From NCBI RefSeq assembly GCF_026241895.1, contig NZ_JAPJIV010000006.1, forward strand, positions 62,001 through 126,000: 64,000 bases of DNA. Direction: 5' to 3'. Positions 8,892 to 17,297 of this stretch are shown in pieces; the stretch's first letter is position 1, and every line of letters starts with the position of its first letter. A program made the translations under genes and the position numbers. The stretch is from Pseudomonas sp. RIT-562 (GTDB lineage Bacteria; Pseudomonadota; Gammaproteobacteria; Pseudomonadales; Pseudomonadaceae). The notes under the pieces were generated by a model. The model made no database searches. It worked only from the letters and a program-made list of their open reading frames with translations, and was not told the origin of the DNA.

Positions 8892-10781
8892 TCAACCCGG
8901 TCGCGAAATCCCATGTTGCCGCAGCTTGCGATACAACGTATTCCGGCTAATCCCCAGTCGGGCGGCAACTCGCGCGATGTGCCAGTGTTCTGCCTCAATC
9001 AGCGTAAGCAGGGTTTGCCGTTCCGATTCTTCCAGTGGGTTTTCGGCCAACACGGCGGGCGCTGCCGGCAGCAACTCTGCCAAGTCTTCCAGGGTGATGC
9101 GCCCTTGCATCGACAACGCGATCAGTGTGCGCAGACACGTACGCAGCTGGCGGACATTGCCCGGCCACGGATGTGTCAGCAAGCGCTCTCTAACGCCTGC
9201 GTCCAGGCGAATCCGCGCACCTTTGGTCTCCTCGCGCAGTAGAAGGTCGAGCAAACGCCCCTTGTCTGACCGCTCGCGCAATGGCGGGAGCTGCACGCAA
9301 AATCCGGCAATTCGATAAAACAGATCTTCGCGAAAACGCCCTTGCGCCACACACGCCTGCAGGTCCTGGTGGCTGGCACTGACCAGGCGCACATCGAGCG
9401 GCCGGGGCGTTGCGCCGCCTAGGGGCACCACCTGGCGTTCCTCCAGCACACGCAGCAGGCGAGTCTGCAACGCCAGGGGCATGTCGGCGATTTCATCGAG
9501 AAACAGAATGCCGCCATGGGCCTGCTCCAGCTTGCCGATCATTCCATCCTTGCGTGCGCCGGTGAAGCTGCCGCCGCGATAACCGAACAACTCGCTCTCG
9601 ATCAGCGTTTCCGGAATGGCCGCGCAGTTGATCGCCACAAACGGCTGGCTGGCCCTGGAGCTGGCGCGATGCAGCGCCGACGCGAAGGCTTCTTTGCCGG
9701 TCCCGGTTTCGCCCTGCAGGAACACCGGTACGTCATGTTCCAACACACGCAAGGCGCGAGCAATGCCGCGTTGCAGGCGCGGATCTTCCAGGCACACCTG
9801 CACGTCGTTGATTTTGGCTATTGCCGGAGTGACTGAGGGCAGCTGGCGTAAAGGCTCGCGCAGCTGTCCGTAGAGCTGGCGTCCGTCCACCAGGCGCATT
9901 GGCCAGCAGACATTTGGCTGGGCGCTGGCCTGGCTCAGCACCTGATCGAGAGGGGTTTCCAGCAGCATCGTCAGCGACTGCCCAACCACCTGCTCGCGGC
10001 TGAGGCCCAGCAGCTGCAGCGCCGCATGATTGACTGAACGGACGCAGGCGCCCTCGTCGAAACTCAGTAGCCCTTCACCCAACAGCCCGACGAAGCCTGC
10101 TTCTGGGTGAAAGCGCAGCAAATATCGCTGCGGATCATGCCCGAGAAAATAACAGTTCTCGATCAAATTGGCGGTGTGGTTGGTCAGCGCCATGGCTTTG
10201 AAGTGCTGCTGAAGACTTTGTTCCTCGCGCACAGAAGAGAGGTTGAGCACGGCGAGCAACTCACCGCTGGCATCAAATATCGGGCTGGCCGAACAGGTCA
10301 GGCCGGCGTGCTTGCCACGGAAATGTTGATCACGGCGGATGGTCACATGCTGGCGTTCCACCAGGCAGGTGCCGACTCCGTTGGTACCCTCACAGTCCTC
10401 GCTCCACACCGAGCCGAGCCACAGTCCGGAGCGCTGGAACTCGGCGCGTTCGGAGTCGTTGAACACACTGTCGATCGCCACTCCACGAGCATCGGTGAGC
10501 AGCACCACGTGGCCGTCACACCCAAGCTGCTGGTGCAAGCTGGTCATCTGCCAGTGCGCCACGCGGATGATGTGTTCCAGGGGCGCGCGGTGATCCTGCA
10601 GGCGTGGGTGCTCAACTACGTTAGGCCCGCGGCGGCTGGCGGGATCGAGCTGGTGCTGGTCCAGGCAACGGCGCCAGGACCGTGTAATCGCCAGATCTGT
10701 CGAAGGGCCGTGGCTGGCAGAAATGCCCTGTACGGCTTGCAGCACTTGTTGTGCATGGGCGTTGATAAAGGCCGGCTTCAT
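8892..10781 (-). CDS. Sigma-54-dependent Fis-family activator, AcoR type
   Basis: 629 residues: N-terminal GAF-like sensor (about 60-210), a PAS-like stretch (about 225-300), AAA+ domain (about 330-560) and a Fis-type helix-turn-helix at the end (IARVAARLGISRNTLYRKLRQHG). Walker A is GETGTGKE near residue 356, Walker B is GGILFLDEIAD near 420, and the arginine-finger region reads FREDLFYRI. The sigma-54 contact loop is GSFTGA instead of the usual GAFTGA. It is divergent from the flavoprotein gene, which has a strong -24/-12 promoter, so it probably activates that gene in response to a small organic ligand. Confidence 0.92.
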   Translation of the reverse strand: MKPAFINAHAQQVLQAVQGISASHGPSTDLAITRSWRRCLDQHQLDPASRRGPNVVEHPRLQDHRAPLEHIIRVAHWQMTSLHQQLGCDGHVVLLTDARGVAIDSVFNDSERAEFQRSGLWLGSVWSEDCEGTNGVGTCLVERQHVTIRRDQHFRGKHAGLTCSASPIFDASGELLAVLNLSSVREEQSLQQHFKAMALTNHTANLIENCYFLGHDPQRYLLRFHPEAGFVGLLGEGLLSFDEGACVRSVNHAALQLLGLSREQVVGQSLTMLLETPLDQVLSQASAQPNVCWPMRLVDGRQLYGQLREPLRQLPSVTPAIAKINDVQVCLEDPRLQRGIARALRVLEHDVPVFLQGETGTGKEAFASALHRASSRASQPFVAINCAAIPETLIESELFGYRGGSFTGARKDGMIGKLEQAHGGILFLDEIADMPLALQTRLLRVLEERQVVPLGGATPRPLDVRLVSASHQDLQACVAQGRFREDLFYRIAGFCVQLPPLRERSDKGRLLDLLLREETKGARIRLDAGVRERLLTHPWPGNVRQLRTCLRTLIALSMQGRITLEDLAELLPAAPAVLAENPLEESERQTLLTLIEAEHWHIARVAARLGISRNTLYRKLRQHGISRPG

Positions 10782-10865
10782 TGTTCTTGTTCTCCGCTAC
10801 GGTGAGGACACGGGGCTGTTCGAAGCTTATACGAAAAGGCTGCGCAGAGCGTTTTATGTCCCACG

Positions 10866-10902
10866 TGACACTCTGTCATCCGCCATTCCCGAATTCGTGA
10901 CA
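10866..10902 (+). promoter_or_regulatory. Candidate upstream activator sites for the sigma-54 regulator
   Basis: TGACA-CTC-TGTCA (10866-10878) is a perfect inverted repeat, and a further TGACA follows at 10898-10902. They lie about 65-100 bp upstream of the -24/-12 promoter, the normal place for enhancer sites of this activator family. Assignment is by symmetry and position only. Confidence 0.45.
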
Positions 10903-10966
10903 CAGATCCACGCAAAGGCTTGGGCAATACCGCGCCTGCCGCTCTGCAACGGGCCTTTCGCGGACA

Positions 10967-10982
10967 TGGCCCGGCCCTTGCT
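10967..10982 (+). promoter_or_regulatory. Sigma-54 (-24/-12) promoter
   Basis: TGGCCCGGCCCTTGCT has GG and GC separated by 10 bases and differs from TGGCACGG-N3-TTGCT at one position. Transcription would start near 10993, 33 bases before the flavoprotein ATG at 11026. The divergent neighbour is a sigma-54 activator. An AAAACAACAAGAA stretch at 11001-11013 just before the ribosome site resembles the Crc/Hfq binding motif of Pseudomonas. Confidence 0.8.
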
Positions 10983-11025
10983 CCAGGCCAAGTGGTTACG
11001 AAAACAACAAGAACGGGAGAAGCCC

Positions 11026-12849
11026 ATGAACATCGCTGTCGAAACACCCCTGCAAACGCCCACTGCCCAGCTCGCGGCCTGGGTCGAGACCCTCGGCGGG
11101 CGTCTCGCCCAACACGATGTGGAGGGCGTGCTGGAACTGTTTGCCGAAGAGTGTCACTGGCGTGACCTGCTGCTTTTCAGCTGGAACCTGGTGACCCTGG
11201 AAGGCAAGCCTGCGATCCGCGCCATGCTCGAAACACGGCTCGACCAGACTCGTCCCGAGGGCTGGAAACTGGAAGGTGACGCGACGCTGAATGACGGAGT
11301 GCTCGAAGGCTGGATCAGCCTGGAAACCGATGCGGCGCGAGGCAAAGGTTATGTGCGGCTAAAGGACGGCTTGTGCTGGACATTGCTGACGACCATGCGC
11401 GAGCTCAAAGGCTTTGAAGAACCCAGCGGCCGCCGCCGTCCGATGGGCGCCAATCATGGCCACGCCCATGCCGACAAACGCAACTGGCTGGAACGCCGGC
11501 GTGACGAAGAAGCGGCGCTGGGCATCACCACGCAACCTTATTGCCTGATCGTCGGCGGCGGTCAAGGTGGGCTGGGGCTCGCTGCGCGGCTCAAGCGCAT
11601 GGGCGTACCCACGTTGATCGTCGACAAAGCCGAGCGTCCGGGCGATCAATGGCGCGGGCGCTACAAGTCGCTGTGCCTGCACGACCCGGTCTGGTACGAC
11701 CACATGCCTTACCTGCCCTTCCCCGATCACTGGCCGGTCTTCACCCCCAAAGACCAGATTGGTGACTGGCTGGAAATGTACAGCAAAGTCATGGAGCTCA
11801 ATTATTGGCCGCGCACGGAATGCGTGAGCGCCAGCTTCGACGAGCACAGTGGCACCTGGCAGGTGGAAGTCCAGCGCGATGGCGAGCGGATGACTCTCCA
11901 GCCTGCCCAGTTGATCCTTGCCACCGGCATGTCTGGCGTACCCAATGTGCCGGTGTATCCGGGGGCTGAGGCTTTTAGGGGCCAGCAGCATCATTCCAGC
12001 CGTCATCCCGGCGGAGATGCCTGGCGCGGCAAACGCGCGGTGGTCATCGGCGCCAACAATTCGGCTCACGATATCTGCGCGGACCTGGTGGAGAACGGCG
12101 TCGAGGTGACCATGGTGCAACGCTCCAGCACCCACATCGTGCGTTCCGACAGTTTGATGGACCTGGTCTTCGGCGGGCTCTACTCGGAAGACGCCCTGGA
12201 AACAGGCTTGACCACGGACAAGGCTGACATGTTGTTCGCCTCGATCCCCTACAAGGTGATGCCGAGCTTTCACCGACCGATCTTTGACGCGATCAAGCAG
12301 CGTGACAAGGAATTCTACGAGCGCTTGACCAAGGCCGGCTTCATGCTCGATTTCGGTGACGACGAGTCTGGCCTGTTCATGAAGTACGTGCGCCGCGGTT
12401 CGGGTTATTACATCGACGTCGGCGCCTGCGAACTGATCGCCAATGGCACGATCAAGCTCAAAAGCGCGCCCGGCTTGGGCGTCGAACGCATCGAAGCCGA
12501 TGCCGTAGTACTCAACGATGGCAGCCGGCTGCCCGCCGACCTGATCGTCTACGCTACCGGCTATGGCTCAATGAACGGTTGGGCCGCGAAGCTGATCTCC
12601 CAGGAAGTCGCTGACAAAGTGGGCCGCTGCTGGGGCCTCGGTTCCGGAACCACCAATGATCCTGGCCCTTACGAGGGCGAACTGCGCAACATGTGGAAGC
12701 CCACACAGCAGCAGAACCTCTGGTTCCACGGAGGCAACCTGCATCAGTCACGGCATTATTCGCTGTACCTGGCGCTGCAGTTGAAAGCCCGCTTCGAAGG
12801 TCTCGACACCTCTGTCTACGGCCTTGCCGAAAGCCATCACGCTGGTTGA
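11026..12849 (+). CDS. NTF2-like/flavin-containing monooxygenase fusion
   Basis: 607 residues from the ATG at 11026, which has GGGAGAAGCCC before it; the frame is open further upstream to 10723, but that part overlaps the divergent regulator and is not credible. Residues about 10-130 resemble an NTF2/SnoaL-like domain. The rest is an FMO/CzcO-type flavoprotein: FAD motif LIVGGGQGGLG near residue 177, the FRGQQHHSS segment, the NADPH motif VIGANNSAHD near 340, and the ATGYG motif near 515. It should oxygenate a small organic substrate; the substrate is unknown. It stands alone, followed by a terminator. Confidence 0.88.
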   Translation: MNIAVETPLQTPTAQLAAWVETLGGRLAQHDVEGVLELFAEECHWRDLLLFSWNLVTLEGKPAIRAMLETRLDQTRPEGWKLEGDATLNDGVLEGWISLETDAARGKGYVRLKDGLCWTLLTTMRELKGFEEPSGRRRPMGANHGHAHADKRNWLERRRDEEAALGITTQPYCLIVGGGQGGLGLAARLKRMGVPTLIVDKAERPGDQWRGRYKSLCLHDPVWYDHMPYLPFPDHWPVFTPKDQIGDWLEMYSKVMELNYWPRTECVSASFDEHSGTWQVEVQRDGERMTLQPAQLILATGMSGVPNVPVYPGAEAFRGQQHHSSRHPGGDAWRGKRAVVIGANNSAHDICADLVENGVEVTMVQRSSTHIVRSDSLMDLVFGGLYSEDALETGLTTDKADMLFASIPYKVMPSFHRPIFDAIKQRDKEFYERLTKAGFMLDFGDDESGLFMKYVRRGSGYYIDVGACELIANGTIKLKSAPGLGVERIEADAVVLNDGSRLPADLIVYATGYGSMNGWAAKLISQEVADKVGRCWGLGSGTTNDPGPYEGELRNMWKPTQQQNLWFHGGNLHQSRHYSLYLALQLKARFEGLDTSVYGLAESHHAG

Positions 12850-12855
12850 ATACCA

Positions 12856-12879
12856 GGCGCCCAGCCGAGGTTGGGCGCC
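12856..12879 (+). terminator. Terminator hairpin after the flavoprotein gene
   Basis: GGCGCCCA and TGGGCGCC form a perfect 8-bp stem with an 8-base loop, directly after the stop at 12849. The following bases are C-rich and only partly T-rich, so it may be a weak intrinsic terminator. Confidence 0.6.
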
Positions 12880-12972
12880 CCTCCCCTGTTTGTTGCTCGA
12901 TCAACGTTTCTACACAAAAAGTTTGCCGACTGATTGTCAGGTGGATTTTTTCCGCCTATCTTGAATAATTCC

Positions 12973-13118
12973 TGTACATCTAAATCATATCTGTATAACT
13001 ATTTGACAGCCGATCGACGCCTATCACTCGGCTCCGCGCATTCTTCTGCTGCTTGAGATGGCTGACTCATAGGTCTCGCTTGGCCGCGTAATCCTGTACA
13101 AACAAAAATTACTGTACA
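12973..13118. promoter_or_regulatory. TGTACA direct-repeat operators upstream of the lipoprotein-photolyase genes
   Basis: TGTACA-N13-TGTATA lies at 12973-12997 and TGTACA-N12-TGTACA at 13095-13118, in the 320-bp gap before the DUF3833 gene. From memory, class II LitR/PplR (B12-linked MerR light sensors) of P. putida bind a TGTACA-N12-TGTACA type direct repeat that controls photolyase-linked genes. The exact N12 spacing here and the photolyase downstream fit that scheme. No litR gene is in the window. Confidence 0.55.
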
Positions 13119-13170
13119 GGTGCTGTTTCAGCATTTCATCCTCATCACCTGCGCTCTCAGGAGAAAGGCA

Positions 13171-13713
13171 ATGACCCGAATTCTAGTGATACTGGCTCTG
13201 GCGCTCAGCATTGCGGGCTGCGGCAGCGTGGATGTCACCCGCTATGCCGATCAGCAACCGACATTGAACCTGGAGCGCTTTTTCAGCAAACCGGTGAAAG
13301 CCTGGGGGATGGTGCAGAAGCGCTCAGGGGAAGTCACCAAGCGCTTCGAGGTCAATATCGTCAGCCGTCGTGAGGGCAACAACCTGATTCTCGATGAGCG
13401 CTTCCTTTACAGCGACGGCACCCGCCAAGGCCGGATCTGGACGCTTACGCCCGAGGGCCAGGGGCGCTGGAGTGGTCGCGCGCATGATGTCGTGGGTGTC
13501 GCCCAGGGCGAAGTCGCCGGCAATGCGCTGCACTGGCGATATCGCCTGAACGTGCCGGTGGACGGCACAACGTATGAAATGAGCATGGACGACTGGATGT
13601 ATCTGATGGACGAGGACACGTTGATCAACCGCACCAGCATGTCCAAGCTCGGCGTAGAGGTCGGCCAGGTGACCTTGTTCTTCCGCCGCCAGGGCTCGGG
13701 AGAAGGCCAATGA
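13171..13713 (+). CDS. DUF3833 family lipoprotein
   Basis: 180 residues from the ATG at 13171, preceded by AGGAGAAAGGCA; a longer frame from 13120 lacks a ribosome site. The N-terminus MTRILVILALALSIAGC is a lipoprotein signal peptide with lipobox IAGC, so the protein should be lipidated at the Cys after cleavage. The body matches the DUF3833 family (WGMVQKRSGEVTKRFEV, EGRW-like GQGRWSGRAHDVVGVA, MSMDDWMYLMDE). In related bacteria this gene travels with photolyase and short-chain dehydrogenase genes in light-regulated clusters; its biochemical role is unknown. Confidence 0.85.
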   Translation: MTRILVILALALSIAGCGSVDVTRYADQQPTLNLERFFSKPVKAWGMVQKRSGEVTKRFEVNIVSRREGNNLILDERFLYSDGTRQGRIWTLTPEGQGRWSGRAHDVVGVAQGEVAGNALHWRYRLNVPVDGTTYEMSMDDWMYLMDEDTLINRTSMSKLGVEVGQVTLFFRRQGSGEGQ

Positions 13714-13730
13714 ACAGCGCAGTGAACTGA

Positions 13731-15269
13731 ATGAACAAGCGCCGTCGGTTGTGCCTGGTACTGGGCGACCAACTGTCTTTCGACCTGGCGTCATTACGCG
13801 AACTGGATGCCAGGTGCGATACGGTGCTGCTGGTCGAGGTCATGGAAGAAGCCAGCCATGTGCCTCACCATCCGCAGAAGATCGCCCTGATCTTCAGTGC
13901 CATGCGTCATTTCGCCGGGGCGCTGCGAGAGCGGGGAATACCGGTCGAGTACGTCACCCTGGATGATCCGCACAACAGCGGTTCGGTTGCCAGTGAATTG
14001 CGCCGCTGGCAAACGCTGCTGCAGGCAGACGAAGTGCACGTCACCGAGTGTGGGGACTGGCGGCTGGAACAGGCGCTAAAGGAATGTGGCTTGCCGATTC
14101 ATTGGCACCTCGACACGCGCTTTCTGTGCAGTCGCGCAGAATTTGGCGCCTGGGCGGAAGGTAAAAAGCAGTTGCGCATGGAGTTCTTCTACCGCGAGAT
14201 GCGCCGCAAGAGCGGGCTGCTGCTCAATGGCGACGGCTCTCCGGTGGGCGGTGCGTGGAACTTCGATGCCGACAACCGCAAGGCGCTGCCAAAAGGGGTG
14301 AAAGCCCCCTACCCGGCTCGCTTCAGCGCAGACGCCATCACCCGCGACGTGCTTGCGCTGGTCAGGGCGCGTTTCAGTCATCACTACGGCACCCTCGACG
14401 ACTTCAACTATCCGGTCACCCATGCCGAGGCGCAGGCGCTGTGGGAGTATTTTGTGGATTATGGACTGGCAGGATTCGGCGATTATCAGGACGCCATGGC
14501 CAGTGATGAGCCGTTCCTGTTTCACGCTCGTATCAGTGCGGCGCTCAACATTGGCCTGCTGGATCTGCGCCAGTTGTGCAGCGACGTCGAGGCTGCGTAT
14601 TGGGCACACCAGATCCCGCTGAATGCCGCCGAAGGCTTTATCCGCCAACTCATCGGCTGGCGTGAATACGTACGGGGCGTCTACTGGCTGAAAATGCCCG
14701 ACTACGCGGGCGGTAATCTGTTCGGCAACAGCCGGCCCCTTCCGGAGTTTTACTGGACCGGCGACACCAGAATGAACTGCATGGGCCAAGCCATCGGCCA
14801 AACGTTGAAACACGCCTATGCCCACCATATCCAGCGGCTGATGATCACCGGCAACTTTGCGCTGCTGGCCGGCATCGTGCCGACCCAAATTTGCGACTGG
14901 TACCTGGCAATCTACATGGACGCCTTCGATTGGGTCGAACTGCCCAACACGCTGGGGATGGTGATGCATGCCGACGGCGGTTACCTGGGCTCCAAGCCGT
15001 ACTGTGCCAGCGGCCAATATATAAAGCGCATGTCCGACTACTGCCGCAACTGCGCCTACAAAGTCAGCGAAAGCACGACCGACGACGCCTGCCCGTTCAA
15101 CTCACTTTACTGGCATTTTGTGATGCGTCACGGCGACCTGCTGCGCAGCAACCAGCGTATGGGCATGGTCTACAAAAACCTCGACCGCATGTCTGAGTCC
15201 AAGCAGCAGGCGCTGTGGGAGCGGGGCCAGAGGCTGCTCGGCAAGCTGGATGCCGGGGAGTCGATGTGA
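13731..15269 (+). CDS. phrB: [4Fe-4S] (6-4) photolyase, PhrB/CryB (FeS-BCP) type
   Basis: 512 residues. Class FeS-BCP photolyase-related flavoprotein that repairs UV (6-4) photoproducts using blue light. The N-terminal antenna domain begins LCLVLGDQLSFDL. Cysteines at 350, 438, 441 and 454 fall at the positions recalled for the iron-sulphur ligands of Agrobacterium PhrB (MNCMGQ; DYCRNCAY; DACPFN). Signature stretches include IGWREYVRG and HIQRLMITGNF. It starts 17 bp after the DUF3833 stop and is likely cotranscribed under the TGTACA-type operators. Confidence 0.93.
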   Translation: MNKRRRLCLVLGDQLSFDLASLRELDARCDTVLLVEVMEEASHVPHHPQKIALIFSAMRHFAGALRERGIPVEYVTLDDPHNSGSVASELRRWQTLLQADEVHVTECGDWRLEQALKECGLPIHWHLDTRFLCSRAEFGAWAEGKKQLRMEFFYREMRRKSGLLLNGDGSPVGGAWNFDADNRKALPKGVKAPYPARFSADAITRDVLALVRARFSHHYGTLDDFNYPVTHAEAQALWEYFVDYGLAGFGDYQDAMASDEPFLFHARISAALNIGLLDLRQLCSDVEAAYWAHQIPLNAAEGFIRQLIGWREYVRGVYWLKMPDYAGGNLFGNSRPLPEFYWTGDTRMNCMGQAIGQTLKHAYAHHIQRLMITGNFALLAGIVPTQICDWYLAIYMDAFDWVELPNTLGMVMHADGGYLGSKPYCASGQYIKRMSDYCRNCAYKVSESTTDDACPFNSLYWHFVMRHGDLLRSNQRMGMVYKNLDRMSESKQQALWERGQRLLGKLDAGESM

Positions 15270-15387
15270 ACTCAGCGCCCAGCATTTCTTGCAGCAAGCC
15301 TCTCTACTTACACTCCGACAGCCGGACGTTCAGTGGAGCAGCTGACCAGGACCACACCCTGTAGAAGTACAAAAATCTTGTAGTACA

Positions 15388-15404
15388 GTACAATGATATT
15401 GTAC
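15388..15404. promoter_or_regulatory. Perfect GTACAAT palindrome before a small ORF
   Basis: GTACAAT-GAT-ATTGTAC is a perfect inverted repeat ending 20 bp before the ATG at 15424. Further GTAC elements lie at 15367-15371 and 15382-15386. The core resembles the TGTACA elements before the DUF3833-photolyase pair, which suggests the same or a related MerR-type regulator. Confidence 0.5.
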
Positions 15405-15423
15405 CGAGCAAGAGGCATTCCAA

Positions 15424-15630
15424 ATGACCAAACCTGCCACCCAAAGCGTCGCCAGTGAAGTCCGCAAATTGGCCAGGGCTCACAAGGTCACTGCCGAGCG
15501 AGATAGCGTCAGCCGCATGGCCCAGTGCATCACTTCATTGTCCGGTGACACGATCATTCTGGACACGGTCGAGCAGCTGCTCGTCAATTTGAAACGTAAA
15601 GGCGTCATGACCACCTCCGATCTCCTGTAG
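15424..15630 (+). CDS. Small conserved-looking protein of unknown function, possibly cut short by an amber codon
   Basis: 68 residues, good codon use, mostly helical and charged (SVASEVRKLARAHKVTAERD near the start). I do not recognise the family. The stop is TAG at 15628; the same frame continues past it for 22 codons beginning MQVRYLKEKN and ending with TGA at 15697-15699. That continuation reads like the natural C-terminus of the same helix-rich protein, so this copy may be truncated. It sits under a strong GTAC palindrome and 154 bp after the photolyase gene. Confidence 0.6.
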   Translation: MTKPATQSVASEVRKLARAHKVTAERDSVSRMAQCITSLSGDTIILDTVEQLLVNLKRKGVMTTSDLL

Positions 15631-15689
15631 ATGCAGGTCCGTTACCTCAAAGAAAAAAATGCTGACCAATCTAAATCGAAAAAGAACCT

Positions 15690-15820
15690 TCAGGCGTGAG
15701 TTTCGATCCATTCGGCGATTGTGACTGAAAGACTGACGCCATCCCCACCCATACTCTTCTTGAGTTCCGCAATGCCCATCCTTGCGACTTCGAAGCCGTT
15801 TCTTGGTGCTTGCGCCACCC
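15690..15820 (-). pseudogene. C-terminal scrap of an unknown gene
   Basis: Downstream of the permease stop, the leftward frame encodes APRNGFEVARMG, AELKKSMGGDG, then SVTIAEWIETHA and TGA at 15690-15692. It has protein-like composition but no start codon or ribosome site, and it begins straight after the permease. I cannot name the family. It may be the end of a deleted gene that once followed the permease. Confidence 0.35.
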
Positions 15821-15828
15821 TCCCCCCA

Positions 15829-17151
15829 CTAGCCTTGCTTCACGGCCGCCGGCATCGCAACGCGAGTGCAGGCGAACAGCAGCATTCCAATCACGATCAA
15901 GACGCCCCCGCGCAGCCAGGTTTCCAGGCTTTGCTGGCTGAGCAATACCAGGCACGAGACGATAGCGAGTATGGGCACCCAGGTCGGAACCCGGAAGTGA
16001 TCTTGTGCAACTTCGTCACGGCGCAGGATCAGTACCGCCAGGTTAGTGCTGAGGAAAACGAAAAGTAAAAGAAGCACCACGGTTTGTGCCAATGTGGCGA
16101 GCGTGCCTGTCAGTGTCAGTCCAATGGCTATCAGCGTGGTCGCGATAATGGCCACCCACGGAGTGCGCCGCTTGGGCAGTACTTTGCCCAGTACGTCGGG
16201 CAAGAGTCCGAGGCGGGCCATGCCGTAGGTGAGACGGCTGGCCATGATCATGGTCAACAGCGCGCCGTTGGCTACTGCTACCAGTGCGATGAACGCAAAC
16301 ACCCGAGGCGGAATATTCAGGCCTGACGCTCGAACCACTTCAAGCAGAGGTGCCGAGGTCGCAATCAACTTGTCCATGGGTAACACAGAAGATGCAGCCA
16401 CTCCGACAGCCATGTAAATGACTCCGGCGGTTAATAACGCGGCAAACAACGCACGAGGGTAAACCTTGCGCACATCTCGAATTTCTTCGGCGAGATTGGC
16501 GGACGTTTCGAATCCTACGAAAGAGTAAAACGCGAGCAATGCGGCGCCCAGTACGGCCAGCGTCGGGCTGATTCCAGGCTTGAATTCCAGGGCGCGCCCA
16601 ACGTCCGCTTCGCCGGTTCGGAAAAACCAGGCAGCGGCGACAACCACTAAAATCAGCCCCGACAGTTCAATGACTGTCATCACCAGATTGGCTCCCAAGG
16701 ACTCCTTGATTCCCCTTGCATTGAGGAGCGCGATGACCAACAGGAACAGCAACGCAGCAATGTGAGGTGATACGCGGATGAACGTTGCCAGGTAGTCACC
16801 TGCGAATGCCAGCGACAAGCCTGCCGCGCTTGTCACAGCAGCAGACAGCATGCAAAAACCCACCAGAAAAGAAATGAGCGGTGACCTGAAGGCTTTTTCA
16901 GCGAAGACCGAAGCCGCGCCTGCGTGAGGATATTTGGTGACCAGCTCCGCGTAGGAGCCGGCAGTCAACATCGCGAAAAACAGGGCAACCAGCAACGGCA
17001 CCCAGATCGCTCCGCCCACCTCTCCCGCAATCGTCCCGGCGAGGGCATACACTCCGGCGCCGAGAACATCGCCGAGGATGAAAAGAAAAAGCATCGGGCC
17101 GGTGACGGCTCGGCGCAGGGATGTCTTGGGTGTTGGGCTGGTCACATTCAA
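15829..17151 (-). CDS. APC-superfamily amino acid permease
   Basis: 440 residues with about 12 hydrophobic segments, normal for the family. The first segment carries FLFILGDVLGAGVYALAG, the helix-breaking glycine motif that binds the substrate amino group and carboxylate. LLAFYSFVGFETSANLAEE in segment 6 is also typical. It should be an inner-membrane amino acid or amine transporter; specificity is not evident. It is divergent from the LuxR gene, 146 bp away, and the amidase follows that gene, so it may carry the amidase substrate or product. Confidence 0.88.
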   Translation of the reverse strand: MNVTSPTPKTSLRRAVTGPMLFLFILGDVLGAGVYALAGTIAGEVGGAIWVPLLVALFFAMLTAGSYAELVTKYPHAGAASVFAEKAFRSPLISFLVGFCMLSAAVTSAAGLSLAFAGDYLATFIRVSPHIAALLFLLVIALLNARGIKESLGANLVMTVIELSGLILVVVAAAWFFRTGEADVGRALEFKPGISPTLAVLGAALLAFYSFVGFETSANLAEEIRDVRKVYPRALFAALLTAGVIYMAVGVAASSVLPMDKLIATSAPLLEVVRASGLNIPPRVFAFIALVAVANGALLTMIMASRLTYGMARLGLLPDVLGKVLPKRRTPWVAIIATTLIAIGLTLTGTLATLAQTVVLLLLFVFLSTNLAVLILRRDEVAQDHFRVPTWVPILAIVSCLVLLSQQSLETWLRGGVLIVIGMLLFACTRVAMPAAVKQG

Positions 17152-17297
17152 TTTCCTGGCTGGAGGCTGCGAAATGCATCGACCGGGCTGGGCGCCAGGT
17201 GGGCATTCTCAAGCAATGGAAATTCTCGACTGAGCAAAGTTCATATATCTTGCTGGTGAGTCAGGCCAAATAAAAATAAAGCGAAGAGGCAACGTCT

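Noticed and set aside
10723..11025. N-terminal extension of the FMO gene
   Set aside because: It overlaps the divergent regulator and covers the sigma-54 promoter; ATG 11026 has a good ribosome site.
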